This document shows positions 47,247 to 61,300 of a stretch of DNA of 64,000 bases, in pieces. The stretch lies in assembly GCF_036711975.1 (NCBI RefSeq), contig NC_091966.1, positions 33,425,501 through 33,489,500 on the forward strand, written 5' to 3'. Both the position numbers and the translations under genes were made by a program. Each line of letters begins with the position of its first letter. Position 1 is the stretch's first letter. The notes under the pieces were generated by a model. That model searched no databases and was not told the origin of the DNA. It saw only the letters and a program-made list of their open reading frames with translations. Origin of the DNA: Onthophagus taurus. Lineage: Eukaryota > Arthropoda > Insecta > Coleoptera > Scarabaeidae.

Positions 47247-48129
47247 TCTCCCATTGTATAAAGAGGTTATGAACGCACATACAACAAGAAAATTAAATGG
47301 AATGAGTAATGCTCAACATTCTTTCGTTTCTATAAGAAATGGATATTAATCATCATTTATAAGTGACATCTAGGTTGCTATTGATCATAACTTCATCCTT
47401 TCATAACTTAAATAATTAGCACTCTCAATTCAAACTTGGTTTTTGAACAAATACAATTTTTATCAAATATAAATGAAATCTATGTTATCATCTAACCTCT
47501 AACCTAAGGATTTTTTATAGATCAGAATGCACCTCAGTAGCGTGTCATTAATTTTAAGCGTGATCATTGATGTTTGAAATACTTAAGTCCTTTAAAGTGG
47601 GACATTCACTTACGATATATTGTTCATTCTCGATATATTATTCACATATACATTAAAAAGAATTGTTCGCAAGTATCAATCATTTCACCTATTTACCTCA
47701 TTGTGCCCAGCTAGGAGTCCTATGATTACCTCTGGGGTACTTTGAGTAAGACTTACTCAGATCGAAGATATGCTCAGCGGTAATCATTACTTTAATTAAT
47801 GCTAAAACAAAGTATGTATCTGTTATGTGTGAGACTTACCATGCTTATTAGAATCAATAATAAGATTTTCGTTAAGTTTAATACTACCTAATTCTGCATA
47901 TTCGACAGTGCTGTTTACCTCTACTATGGTGAGGTTTAGGTAAGAGTTTTAGGCCCCTTCCAATATGATGGTGTATCGCTGATTTTCTCGTCTTTAATAG
48001 CTTTTGTAAGCTCTTGAACTAAAAGAAAGGCCTAGAATTGAACGTAAATTAATGTAAAATCGTGATAATAAATAAAAAGGAAACAAGAAATAACCCGACA
48101 TATATAAATATTCATTAAGGAACAAAAGA
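47247..48129. other. AT-rich DNA, no gene recognised
   Basis: No supported feature in about 0.9 kb. Confidence 0.5.
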
Positions 48130-48545
48130 TAGGAGAAGTATCATCATATGAGTTCTATGCAGCAATCTTGGACACTCCAAGATAAACAAGAAGGAAAGAT
48201 CACAGCAATGGAAATGAAATTTTTACGAAAAATAAAATCGGGAGTAGATCAAGATCAAGATGACTCGTGCACCCACATAATTAGAATGGAACATAACACA
48301 ATAGTAAAAAGGGTATTTGATGCAAAGAATAAGGATAAGAAAAAGAGGGGAAGACCTAGAAAGAAGTGGGAGGAAAGAATAGCAGAAGTTTGGAAGAAGA
48401 GAGAGAAGACTCTAGCAGATATAAAGGAATTATCCGGGCATCGCAGGTAGTGGAAGAAGCGGATGGAGAAATAGGAAAAAAATTATCCGACGTCATCACA
48501 CATAAGGATCAGAAGAAGAAGAAGAAGACGCAAGCTACTGAACAT
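48130..48545 (+). pseudogene. LINE C-terminal tail fragment with (AAG)n end
   Basis: The frame reads SWTLQDKQEGKITAMEMKFL, then HIIRMEHNTIVKRVFDAK, then KKRGRPRKKWEERIAEV. This is the standard C-terminal tail of L2/RTE-type LINE proteins (SW.L.EK...I.AMEMKFLR.I ... H..RM...RIVKR ... RGRPR..W...). The segment between MKFLRKI and HIIRME (normally about 50 residues, including the helix that ends in RWFGH) is deleted. An AAG-rich run at 48508-48532 marks the 3' end. Confidence 0.7.
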
Positions 48546-48619
48546 AACGATAAAGTGGTGGTCTTTGTATTTTAGTTTTAGCCGCAGTTCTATAAGTTTT
48601 CATTATACGAAACATAACT

Positions 48620-48850
48620 GAATTCAGAATGTAAATCCAGAGAGCTATAAAATCGTAGGTGAATACAGTATATGTTCAGCCGTTTCTGACTCGTCGTTGC
48701 AAAGTCGACAAGTTTGATCCTCAGCTTGTCCAATGTGGAGGAGGTGGTACTTTAGGGGCACATGGCTGGTCAGGAAATCTCAGAGCGTCCTTAGATCCCC
48801 TTTGCTGAGGAATAAAACTTCTTTTTTGGTTAGGCATAAACATTTCTTAA
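48620..48850 (-). pseudogene. LINE RNase H-type C-terminal fragment
   Basis: Minus-strand reading gives LSKGDLRTLxDFLTSHVPLK, then YHLLHIGQAEDQTCRLCNDE and SETAEHILYSPTI. This matches the region after the RNase H domain in several insect LINEs (L..LTGH..L..HL...G......CR.C.EE.ET..HIL). One stop interrupts it. It is on the opposite strand from the LINE tail next to it and is therefore a separate insertion. Confidence 0.68.
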
Positions 48851-49550
48851 TAATTGTCCCAACAGTCTTCTTTTCTCTCTTCTTTGCATAACATGTAATC
48901 CATCATGAACCCATACCAGTTGTTTGTTTTCTTCATCCAGATGGTGTAATAGAGTTTCAAAAACTGTGAATGTTTTTAAAAGGGAAATAAAACCTGATCT
49001 TAAAATTCTAATTTCAAATCTTTCTTAATTGTTTCATGAAGAGGCTTTTTCTTTGGTATATTTAAAATATATACTTTCAGTTTTCGTCTACGACTCCAAA
49101 ACAACCTAGCAAATTGGTTTTAATTTCAAAACCATTTACATTTGTCCTCCCATTTACGTAGTATCAAGTACTTCATGAATTCTACTCTAATTGTATCTTA
49201 TACAATACAACTCATTTCTTTAATATTTTTACTGATAGTTGATACACTAAGCAGTTTTCTTTTTTGCAGCAGCAGTGCAGTTCTTTGAAGGAACTTCACG
49301 GTGTTTCATACCTGTAACATAATATTTCATGTCGTTAAATAATCTTAATAATACTTGCAGAATCAAAAAACAATTAAAATCCACAGCAACAACTAACTCA
49401 ACCAATTCCTATTGCAAACGATTAAGATCAGTCCAGACATCCTCAAATACCGGGAAGTATTAAATTGGTCAAATTAAGATATCGAAAATAAAGTTCAATA
49501 TAAATTTTTTTAGATCGAAAAATATTTCGTTTTGCAGAACAATTAGACTT
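48851..49550. other. AT-rich DNA, no gene recognised
   Basis: Nothing recognised. The part next to 48850 may hold more decayed LINE sequence. Confidence 0.45.
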
Positions 49551-49700
49551 TCACAACGTTTGAAGTTGTTTTATGAAGAATGGGTTGCAACATGACATCG
49601 AAAACGTTAAACAATGTTTTAACAGTGTTTGCACTGCATAACCCGGAAATTCCTACTTTTAGTTTAATTTCTATTAACACCGGCCGTGAAAGTGTTCGAA
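49551..49700 (+). repeat. dispersed repeat copy B (possible Penelope-like end)
   Basis: Diverged second copy of the repeat at 28647-28830, in the opposite orientation. Shared blocks are GGTTGCAACATG, CGAAAACGTTAAAC (CGAAACGTTAAAC in A) and TTAACACCGGCCGTGAAAG. The 12-base tandem of copy A is reduced to one degenerate unit. The CTGAAGA box is changed to ATGAAGA here, so any ribozyme-like fold is lost in this copy. Confidence 0.6.
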
Positions 49701-50119
49701 TTTTCTTTTAGAATGTGATTCTAAGATCGGCCTGTCATGAACTTTCAAGATTAATTAAAACCTTAACAACAGAAGAATTTCAAGAAATCAGTTAATAAAT
49801 AATGTTAATGACTTGCATTTTATTTAATTTCTTTTTATGTACACGAAGAAGTAGAAATTTATGGAGTTAAGATTTAACTTTTATTGTGTTTTTTTAATTG
49901 ATTAGTCTAGACAACAGAAAACTATTTAGCATATCGTCGAGACAAAGCATTTCACATTAATCCTGTTGGGTTGTGTGTATAGATAAATTAGATGTTATCT
50001 AATTAATTTTCCTAAAACCCGAAACACGTCAACCCATTGTTCACCGTGAGTCTTTTATTCTTTTATTTCTATATCGATACAAAGAGTAGGTACGATTAAA
50101 TATTATAATTTTATACAAG
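49701..50119. other. AT-rich DNA, no gene recognised
   Basis: No supported feature. Confidence 0.5.
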
Positions 50120-53100
50120 AATTTTGTCTAACGTGCCCGCGAATCGTTAATAACTGCTCGCACGGGGTGGAAGAAAAAGACGCAAGGAGTTTCTTCGAAC
50201 CGTTGTGAACCAACGACAGTGCTGGTACAAAAAGGCGAGCGGTTGAGATTCCGAAATCAGCAAGAATCCGACGGTGCGGTCAATAAATAACGAAACGCCG
50301 CATCTAAAACAATAATATAAATAATGGAACCCGGCGCAACAATGTGCATAATAAAACATCGATACACAATTCAGATCAATACCGTGTTCCTTTATCAGAT
50401 CAGCGGGTCTCAAATAAAATAAATTTGCAAGAACCGGTGGACCAAGTATACGATGGGTTTCTCGAGATCGTTTCATTCTTCGAGAAACGAACGTTCTTTG
50501 ACCGTTTTCTTGGTCGACTAGGACTTAAGCTACCATACCGGTAACGCACTTAATGAAATTTATGTTCCAGATTTCACACAAAACGAAGAGTCTGCCGCGA
50601 GAGTAGGTTAATTTATTTATCACCTTGTCTGAACAATAGAGTATATCAGTTAACACCGCATTTGAACAGCGGCGCACGTTGTCGTAAAAATATTATTTAC
50701 ACACGGCTATAATTTATAATAAACTCATGTAAATTAAGAAAGCGAACGGCGCGAACGCCGCCACTCGACACGGTTCGCGCACCTTAAACTCTTCTTTTGC
50801 TCCTTTTAAACCTCCTCCCGCTTCAACCAACGTTACTTTTTAAGTCGGTACAATCTTCAATTGTGTTTACTTTTTGACTTATAACCATTCTCAATTCTAG
50901 AGTACATCTGCGAAGAAAATTACATTTTGTAAATTAAAGTATTAATTGGATCCTTTTAAATTTACGAACATTTTGATGGTTTTGTTTAAAAATTTGTTTC
51001 TATGTAAAATCTTGGTGTATTTATAGATTTTATTTTTACGCCAATACCAACGACATCAAAGTACTATTATGGTACTACCAATAACAATCTTCTTCTTATC
51101 CATTTGACGACGTCACAATCGACACGGTTGCGGCTATAAGGCGACACACCTTCCTCACATATCCGCTTTTGCTGTTTAAATAGTCGAGTGGTGCTCTACC
51201 AGAGACTCGATCGGCCATAATTTACATAGAAAAAGACCAAGAAGTGTAGATAGGGGACCTCGGCTTGCGGAAAGTGGGGATTGTCGCAGCCCTCGCGTCA
51301 GATAACCTAAAACACACAGAATTACAAGCGAATACAAGCGATGGCAATTAGCCGCGTCTTGTCCTCCGAGGCCTTTTTTAATTAGATTACATTATCAATT
51401 TTGAGTGAGACCGTAACATAAACCAGTTCGGGCTCGGACACACCACTAACGCGTTTATAAGGCCCCCAGCGTGGGTAATACAAAAAAAGGATAAAACACA
51501 ACAACTATAAGGTGACTCAATGTTAATACAATGGAAAAAATACAAATACAGTTGGATTTAAAACATTAAATTCGAAAATTATTTATTGTTAATAACATAA
51601 ATGTTAACAATACTGTTAAATAACGCAGGTGTTGTGTCACCACAACAAGTAGCAACCATCAGGTGCCATAAGCGTACCACCAACTTGTCGCCGAAAAATA
51701 GGTCAATGCGATTCTCGTTCGAAGAACTCAACTCTTCGACCTTAACGAGATCGCACAAGGTGATGCAAGTCATAGTGGACGACAATTAACATTGGGACGT
51801 GGTCAGAATGAAAAATTTGGTTGGTTAAAAAAATATAAAAAGGAACGAGATCAACAGGAACAAGAAATGTAAATGTTAAAAATTTTATTATATGCAGTAA
51901 AGATACATTATTATAATTGATGAAACAAAAATTCGTTTAAAATTTTATTTTTTCTTATCATTTAACCGATTAATAACAGAATAAAAATTAAACACGTGCC
52001 TCAAAAGAATTTTGACCCTGGAATATAAATGACAGATGTGTTCGAGTCCGGGAGTCATTAAGCGATTTTTAGTTTTTTTTTTCTTCTGTTCTTGTATAAA
52101 TTTTTTTTGTTCACGTCGGTAATCTGCAACCTCACGCTGGTCGGAACGTACTTGGTAAATCGGCCTATGGTGATGTGTACTCTTCATTGCACGGTTGGGG
52201 TGCGTGTTGAATATCGTTACTTCTAAAAAAATATAATAATAGGGGCGAGAGTTTAGGTGTTCTTCGTATTTACAGTAATAAAAAGTGGGGCTTTTGTGAT
52301 TTGAATAGGGGTGCTCCCGTTCGTTTTTGTTCTATCAAGCCCACAAAGCGAGGAAGATTAATCTTAACTAGGTATGAAAAAATTTATTATGATTATTTTT
52401 TTGTTCGCTAATTTTTTGGGACTGATTTAAATCTAAAAAAAATAAATCTGATCCAGATGTTAAGCGTTTTTATTTTATAAAAAAAATAAACAAAAAAAAA
52501 TTGTAATTTTAAAACCACAACTACGCAAATTAAAGTAAGTAAACAGCGAATTAGCATAAACTATTGTTCGTCTAACTTGAAGAGATTTCCCAGGAAATAA
52601 ACGCGGTTATTCACGGGAGTTCTTTAAGAAGTTGCGTAACCAACTCCAATTAAACTATTAAGTCGCGTGAATAAAAGACCATATTATTAATGTATTTGAA
52701 TAACGGACGGGGTAATTACGCGGTCGGGAGATTTGTCGAACTGAAGACGTTCATCCGGCAGTTATCTAAAGCATTTAAACTACCAAACAAGCAAACCATC
52801 AAAACGATCTAATGACGAAGGAGGTAATTACGGGTCGGGAATAATTTTTTGATGATGGAAGAAGAGTATATAGGAAAAGAGGGCAGATGTTCTCGTCCTT
52901 TTGTTCGCGACCCGGTTCAGTTTTTTTTGTTTCTTTTGTCGCGGATGAATGCACCGCATGTGCACCACATTTCCACCTACTTGATCGCTAATTACTGCGC
53001 TCGGGATAATGCGCCATTGTTACCAGAGCTCTGTTAAAATCGCATAAATTATCTCTCCCACATTCGGTTGAACGTTTTCAACAACACAGAGGAGAGAAGA

Positions 53101-53720
53101 GAAAGTTTAGTGGAAGCTACGGAGGACGAAGGGCAAAGAGTCAGGGCTTGATTAACCGGCTCCAAAATGGTTATTGGGATTTCAATTGGGATCATATTTC
53201 ATCCCGATAGGTTACAACACGTATTCGAACGTCGACGTTATTTGTTAAACAGCTCGTGCATAAATTACGTTTTCATTAAGGAATTTTTACCGCGAAAAAA
53301 TGAAAGAAAGTGAACGGCCGTCAGGTGCTCTGTGTCCTCTTCCGATATCGCCACCATCGCGGGCCTCGAATACTTCTTCACCTCCTTCTTCGTATACGAC
53401 GACATCGGTCGTATACAAAGAATTTCACCCTGGCGCGTAATTTATTGACGCAACAACTCTTTCGTAATTAAGACGAGCCAACAAAACGTCCACCGACTTA
53501 TGTAGCGGGCATACAGCAGATGCTGTACAACGACCCCCCCGAAAATATAACAGCGGGGGACGAGAAACCCGTAAAATAATGAGTAGCGGATTAGTGCTTT
53601 TACCGACCCCGCGAATTTACATATCAATTGACAATTAACGCACCCGCTGTATTAACTAATTCCAGTAGCTATCCCGTGCTCGTTCATGGGTAATTCGAAA
53701 AGGGTTAGAACCGTTTTCAT
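50120..53720. other. extended run of GC-richer islands
   Basis: Islands at about 50120-50830, 51100-51480, 51640-51800 and 52580-53720, separated by AT-rich DNA (51481-51640 and 51800-52580). Examples are GCGAACGGCGCGAACGCCGC (50741) and AGTGAACGGCCGTCAGGTGC (53308). A 109-codon minus frame at 50147-50476 and smaller ones lack domains. With more than 2 kb of island sequence this is the second longest such block in the window. Regulatory function is inferred from composition only. Confidence 0.42.
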
Positions 53721-54959
53721 CGGACCGTTATTACATATGCTTGATGAGTAACGGGTGGATGAATGAACAACTTTGCCAAATGCTCCAGGGTTTAATAATT
53801 TCATTTTAAAGGGTTAAACTGCGAATATATTGGTGCAAAGACCGATTAAATTTAATAATGAAAAAAATTAAACTACATTTAATAAAAAAATAAACTACTT
53901 TTACTACCTAAATCAATAAATGCAAGTGGTCACTCCAAACTAGGAACCAAAAGAAATTTTATGTGAAGTCAAAATTACACAATGGCATGGAAAATTCTCA
54001 AAAATCAAGAAGACTGCCAGAAGATTTCACAAAGATTTATAGGATGATAAAGAAAATCAATAATTAACACTTCCTTTCTAATCAATTCTCTTAGATCTTT
54101 GTATATTTTTTGTTGCACTTTTGTACAGATAGAAAATAATCAACAGATTCTTCAGATTGGGGGAAGAAATCTGAAAGTGAAACTGAAAGTACTAATATTT
54201 ATCTTCGTATATAGAGCGGTGATTCTAAAACCTTAATATTAAAAGCTGTAGTGAGCATGGAATTCATGACGCTCAAAAAGATACCCAAAGGTTTACTCTG
54301 AGTAAATCTTAATTGCTTTAATTGGTTACTTCTAGCATTGCTATAAATACTAGACCTATTATCTAAGTGGAACCAGTTGCGAACCAGCCTCTCATTTTAA
54401 ACAATTTGTGTAGAAAAGTACACCAAGCTATCTTTTATCGTACTAAAACCATCCCATTGCCATTTATCTACAGTTTATTATTTTTCTGTAATACCTGTCA
54501 AATTTTATTAAAGTTGGCAAGATTATCCTCTGGTTCCCATTTACGATTGGGTTATGCTTTGAAGAAACTAATAACACAAGACGATTCTTTCTTCCAGACA
54601 TTCCAAATAAGCGTATAGTCTATTTGTATTGTTCTATTTGTATCAATGTTTGTTACATTCTGATTCTTCAGTTTATTTACGAGCTCAAAAGAAGTGAATA
54701 GAATTTAGCTTTGTGATAGCGAGCGATTGGGAGTACTTTTCAAATTTTCTTTTTTATAGTATCACAGGTATATCATAATTTCAGTTTGAATTTCAGTGCA
54801 GTTTTCATTTTATTTATTTCATTTCTATTTTAAAAACACGCATATTGCAATTAAGAGCAATTAACACTTCCATCTTAATAATATGAAAAGTTAAAATATA
54901 CAGATTTAAATGCATTGAGAGAAGAAACCAATTCCGCTTACATGAACGCTGAGTAGATC
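53721..54959. other. AT-rich DNA, no gene recognised
   Basis: The plus frame at 54367-54618 has no recognised motif. Nothing else supported. Confidence 0.48.
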
Positions 54960-55215
54960 GATTAGCCATGTGGAATATATACACAAATCAGCCTCGTGGA
55001 ATATCGTGGAATCATGAAGTAAATGAATGGAATGCATAGGATGGGTTAGAAGAGATTAGTAAAGATCGCCAAAGTAGTAAATCCGCATAGTAAAAGACTA
55101 CCAGGAGATTGTCCAAACGATGAGTTGATTCATGGGCATAAGATAATGAATAGTCGGTTAGAATAGGGGAAATCCCTATTAAGAAGAAGAAGGAGAAGAA
55201 AGAAGGCAACAAAAT
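54960..55215 (+). pseudogene. LINE C-terminal tail fragment with GAA-rich end
   Basis: The frame reads ISWNHEVNEWNA, stop, DGLEEISKDRQSSKSA, stops, KTTRRLSKRxVDSWA. It fits the W..HV.RM...RL..I..D..P...R..GRP.KRW.DSW pattern of a LINE C-terminus with many substitutions. The 3' end is an AAGAAGAAGAAGGAGAAG run at 55181-55203. Old and dead. Confidence 0.5.
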
Positions 55216-58200
55216 TCTGATACTAGAAATAACTTATGACAAAATTAAAATTACTTATTGTTTGGTAATATAATTAAGTTAGATCATGGTAGATAACCAT
55301 AAAATCTAATATACGTAAGAATTCGTTTATACGGGACATTTATTTCAAACAATAATTACTCAAACTACATTCAAATTCTCTACGAGCACGGATTCTAAGA
55401 GAAATGTTTTTAATGTATATATAAATTTTATTTAAGATAAATTTGCAGCAAAGCTGCCATACTTTATAAATTTGTCTAATTGTAAGATTTAAGTTTGCAA
55501 AACATTTTGAATTCACGGCTTCAAATAGCAATGGTTGGTATAAAATGGCTTTTGATTTTTCCAATTTTCAACTCTAAAACCACTTTTTCTAAATGTTTAC
55601 AACTATGTTAAACAATCTTAGTTACGGCATTATTAGACATCCCCCAAAGAATAAGTTGATATGGAGTCAGAGACTTAAGTAGGCGCTTAAGATAGTGGAT
55701 ATAGTATTGTTTGAGGTTTTCCACAGTTCGTGGAGATTGTCGAACGATAACTGTTATCAGCGTCTTGACAAAAGGCTAAGGGTAAAAGCTCCTCACTATG
55801 AAGAGAAGCTTCAGCCTCTCAACCTGGACTAAATTTGATTAATAAAATCTAAACTTACACCATATTTGTCATAGCTATTATGTAACACACCGTCATACAT
55901 GAAATAAACGTTTTAGGAATCACACTTCATGATGTGCAGCTTTCACATGGCCTTATTCAGTTTGTTACAATAGAGCTAAACCAGTTGAATTGGTGTCATG
56001 TTACAATTTCGAAGGGATAATGTGCCGTTAGTGCAAGTTCACTGTCGTATCTTAATTCTAATTCACAGTAACATCTAGAGCAGGATGATCGACGAAGGAA
56101 GAAGGTAAAAAGTTTGAATCCTCAAATACATCTTTCTTGAATCCTACTCACTTGAAATGTAGATATAATGCTGGACGAAGATACAGCTTTGAAAGGTTGT
56201 ATTCATAATCGTTATAAATCGAAGCCGTCCAAGGGACAAATACGAATCATAGTAATCAAGAAAACAGCACAGGTTGCGCTCATTTTTGGGAACTTCCAGT
56301 AAAGTGGTTAAAATATTAGTAAAACTTTAAAATTACCTTTGATCATTCTCCCTGGCCAGTTAGTATCGTTGGACTTGGATGAGACTCAAATACCCAAAGT
56401 AATAAGTGAACCGTTTTCAGCATAACTTATTCACAATCCCAGTCTCATCCATGTGGCTTGAAGTAAACCTCCTTTAGAATGTTTCAATATAAATTCGACG
56501 TAATACACTATTAAAAAATCGGTAGTCGCAGAAACAAAAACTCCTGATGTAAACGTGGTAACTGACACTCCACTAATAGAAATAATGTGCCTGTTAACTG
56601 CTCTCGGTATTATAGCAAAAAAAAACAGAATCAAAGAGAAATGCTCTAAATGATCTAAAGAATGGTTACTTAAATACCATGTTAATTTGCTAAGTATGTT
56701 CGTTTAGAACCTAAGGAAAGGTTGAATTATTTGTTGACCAATGAAAATTAGGAAATTTACTATATAATCAACGAAAATAACTCACATTGGAAACGCTAAA
56801 TCTCAAAACAGTACAGGCAACAAAAGGCTTATGTGTGTAAATATTAGAAATGTCTCAGTATTTATTGCAATAAGTCTTGTCTTACCATCACCGTAATTTC
56901 TTCACTCTAAATGCCAGGTTTCCTGCTGTGTTTCATTCTTATTTGATCAAAACATTCCATACCAACCCAGGCTGCGTACAGTCTAGTATTATTATTCATG
57001 AAAATGCTTGAAAATCAATGATTTTCCAGAACCTTTATTATGTGAGGTATCTGTTCTGTGTTGTATTTGTGAGTTGTCAGAGAGTGTGACAGTGTGGCAA
57101 AAATATCTGAACAAAAGTCCATCTGAAAACATCGCTGATTAATGCGAAGTGATTTCATGCCAATCTTGAAACTCGTATGTGGCGTTGTAATAATGGCATG
57201 AAGTCTTTTTCTAACGTTTCATTGCTCGGATTGGCAATTATAACCTCTTGAAGAAAACTACAGAAACTGTTCTATTACGCAAAGTTAACTACACCAAAAA
57301 TCGATCATTTCTTTGATTGGTGACTCATTTCACCCAAATATGGGCAGTCAAAAGACCAATCTACAAATATTGTTGGTACACATTTTCTAGAACATATAAA
57401 TTCTTACTGATAATTCTTGTTGTTTCACAATTTTCAACCAGTTTCGACCATCTCGTTATGAATACTACATTTGATGTAACAACAATAGAATCCTGAGGCA
57501 TTATAATCTAATATAATTTCTTCATTAGTATCCGATTTCTTCATTAGTAACCACCAAATTCATTACTCACTATATGAATATTTGACAGTGCATACAATTC
57601 TGAAAGCATTTAGACAACAGTATCATTTTGAAAACCGATTTGAATAAAATTAATTCTGTCATACTGACAAAGTATTCAAACGTTATAACATTTACAAACA
57701 AGGACTATTTATACTTTTATGACTTTCTGTAGTCACCTGAACAGTTTATTTAGCAACGATGATGAACATAGGATTACAATGTAAAATAATTTTAAAATGT
57801 TAAATATCCAGTTAAACTTCAAGTTAAAACTCGATTGTTTCGGATTTTTATTAACAGTATAATGACATTTTGATAATTTATTTTGTAATTTTGTAATGTA
57901 ATTTAATACATTTTGATTGTTAGAAATATTTGAAATATCAAAATATCTTCTCAATAATAACGCTATAATATCAGTCGTGATATAACAAGACGATATCTCA
58001 TTATAGAGATTGCGAATAGTGTGCAATAACCAAGATGTAGCCACACCTTGTCTGTTTAACCTATAGTCTTAGACAACCCGATGAAGTTCATTTACAAATA
58101 TCGTCTTAATAAATCAAACACCCAAGATGGTATCAATCCCCATTACTTTACATCCTGAGAAAAACCCGTTTTAGGTGTAAAAGATAATTAATATACAACG

Positions 58201-58369
58201 ACGTACAACGCAAATTTTACCGTCCTCTTATTGGAAAAACCTCAAGTGTATGGTTACGAGTAATGAAAGTATATTTTTTGTTCCATCCATCTCATTCGAT
58301 GGTAAAATAAGCGAGTGAAAAAATAAGAAGAAGGAAAAAGACAAGAGTCAAGTTGATGATCATTGGGCC
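55216..58369. other. AT-rich DNA, no gene recognised
   Basis: About 3.1 kb. A 103-codon minus frame (57733-58044) is lysine-, asparagine- and isoleucine-rich, as expected for AT-rich DNA, and shows no family motif. Other frames are shorter. Nothing supported. Confidence 0.45.
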
Positions 58370-61300
58370 TTTAGCATCGGCGTTACCGGGAATATTATCG
58401 GCCGGTTACCGCTCACGTTCTAATTAATATTCCGCACGGCAATGTTATCATGCAAATGACAGGACATCATCGCCACCTCCTTAGCAATTCAAATGTGTGT
58501 AGAGAGTCCGGCGGGCCGAAAGCGAGCATCGCCATCCAGGAACAATTGGAAGTAACTGATCTTGGAACGCGCACAAGGTAATATAAACATTGAACGAGTC
58601 GTGCATAGGTGAGAGGGTCAGATTGATCACGTGTTCTTGTAATTAAGAACTGGGCAGAGGCCAGGTGGGTTATACGGAACGGGCCGAAGGAGAAGAAAAC
58701 GAAAAGAGAAAATAAAGAAAGAAGAGAGAAGTTGAAGCCGGCCTCCTTCATGCCCTGAGCATTGTTCTCCCATCTCCGGAGCTAATCTCTGCGCAAACTA
58801 ACAAGCTGTCACGGACCACACTTAGCATGCGCTTCCACGGTTGTTTGTTCCCTTCCGAATCGCGTTTCTTAGGCGCGACTTTTTAATGAACCGGATAAAA
58901 GCTAACGAGCCAACAGTTTCGCTCCTTCAAGTGCCTCCGGTACGTTTCGCGGTTAACGAGACCGAGAATGTTACCGCGGACCCTTCAGGACCTTTTAGTT
59001 CTTCAATTAAATTTCTGTACTGGCAGCCAAGTCAAAGAGTTGGCGTTGTCCCCTATATAGTTTAACTTCTTTTAAAAGAACAAATAAATAAAAGAAGAAA
59101 CTATGTAGAGGTATTCTATGAATAGAATTCATTAAGGCCACTCATAAGTACACCCTTGTTTACCACTGACCGTCTATGGCCAGTTCCATAATTAATTGAG
59201 CGCTGAGTCATGGCAGATCGGACAGCCTAAAACACGGTCCTCGATTGCCGTCGTCGTAGTCGTCTTGAACGCACCTCTTCAGCTCCGGAGTCGTACCTGC
59301 TCAACACGAGTCGTTGTATCATCTCGATCTGGGCATCTGTTAATCATTCGGCTAAATTAAATTATTTCACGTGGCCGTTGGTCCGATATGACACGGCTTC
59401 GCCTTCCTCTAAATAGCTGACCATCACCGTCAAACCTCGAGACTCATTTGCATAAATCGTTTTTCTTTTTCAATTAGCCCTACTCTCGACCATTTATCTC
59501 TCGCCCGCACGGATTAATGGATCTTCGACCGGAGTGAGTGTTGGTTCGTTATCGCAATAAAATCATTTCGAGAAGTGTACAGAGAAAGACGGGCGTCTAT
59601 GCTAATCCCGACGACGACGTTTTATACTGCGAGGTTTTACTGCGCGAACGAATGATTTCATTCACTGCGCTCGTAATTTATTGGCCAATAAAGCGGGGAG
59701 CACTGTTCGTCGACTGAGAACGTTTTGTTAAAGTGGCAGATCGGAAATTATATTACCTTCGGACGGTTGAAGATACCCAGGTGACGATGAGCTGCCAATA
59801 ATACAATCCCCATTGTATTTATACTAAATTCAAATAGACACCGTTTCTAATATTAATCCTTTCATCTATAATATGATTTCATCAAAAATCATAATCGTGG
59901 AATTTGGATAAGGCAATGTAAAGAGAAGAGAAAGAGAGAATTCGTATCAGATCTTAAGATGGTCCCGGAGTACGAAGGACGACACAATGGCCGTTTAATT
60001 TTAAACCGTGCGTTTTTTGACACGGAGATTTATTTGTATATTACAATTAAGAAATCGGAGATAAGATAGAATCCAAACATCTGTCACAATCGTAATCTCG
60101 GGCCGTGATTATAATGAAGCACCTCGGGCGGAGGGCTCGCGGGCCATGCTTGGCCCGTGACGGGCAGCGACGGGCCCGGCACGATGACTCGGCATCAATG
60201 CGCCGATTGCCGATGCTATCGGCGACCCCCCAGACGCAAGAGGCGTCCGTCACTCGTCCACCTCGAATTATACAAGCACAATTAGTCTTTTTCATTGACG
60301 CGCGCGTCCAGGTAAGGACCCCAGTGACACGCGGGGGGCGATTTTTACTCGAAGAATCTCAAGACGGATCCGGTCCATGTCTGCTTTGACACCTTCAGAA
60401 GAAGTATTTAAAATCTACTTATAAAAAACCTCTGTATATCAAATATACCAACCCCATGAAATGCTTGACCTCCACGAAACTTCATTTATCACTTCAGATC
60501 AATAACAAATTTATTTTTGTGTTACATCAATTATGGCGATTGGAAATTTTTTTATTATCTTGGTATTCAGAGTGTAAGAGATGCTGGTAACATGTCTCGA
60601 AGCGAGAGACGCACTGCGTGCGCGCATTATAAACGGTCTGCAATAAACTATTCAAGTCAGATTAAGTCGGGCCACCAATTAAACTAATCCGGGGCCGCAC
60701 TGAAATTTATAACACCTCGCGGGCGATAAAGACGGCGAGTTTTTCGCAAGCTGGGAGAGTATAAGTGTGTGGTCGTACTACGTCGGCTGCTCGCAGCGAG
60801 AGCTTTATGACACCCGGACGATATATGAACGGAAACTACGCGCGCACATCAGAAACGCACCCTTATTGTTCGCGATTTCATGCTATTCATTATCCCTGCA
60901 TTTGTGCATTCGCTAAAAATACCACCCAACCCCTTCCTCCAACCTGTAAGATTTTACAAAGATTCCACTAAGATGTTATATGATAAGTTCAAGTTTCGAT
61001 TTCTATTTTGAAAGAAAACATTAGTCAACGAAACCAGTTACAATGAATATTTACCATAAGGACTCATTAAGTGCATCAAATGAACCCTCTCATAGATCAG
61101 CATCTTCCTCTTCTCTATAAGAGGGGCTCGGTAAGGATCCTCAACTCTCTTGTCGTAGGTGTGACCCGCGAGGTGAATGCGCCTCGGGTGTTTGGTCTGA
61201 GACCAACAATGAGTTGCGAGCGCGATCGCGACGGTCGGAAGGGGGAGGAGGTGCAAAAGCTGCAGGAACGGCTTTAGAATTCACAATAACATTCTAACCA

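Noticed and set aside
52020..52060. TGTTCGAGTCC resembling a tRNA T-arm
   Set aside because: No matching acceptor stem, anticodon arm or D-arm at the required distance on either strand.
57733..58044. 103-codon minus frame
   Set aside because: Composition is what AT-rich DNA gives by chance; no signal peptide, membrane pattern or family motif that I can defend.
60140..60157. GC-rich hairpin with 7-base arms as possible terminator or RNA element
   Set aside because: Such short hairpins are expected in a GC-rich island, and nothing around it suggests a transcript end.
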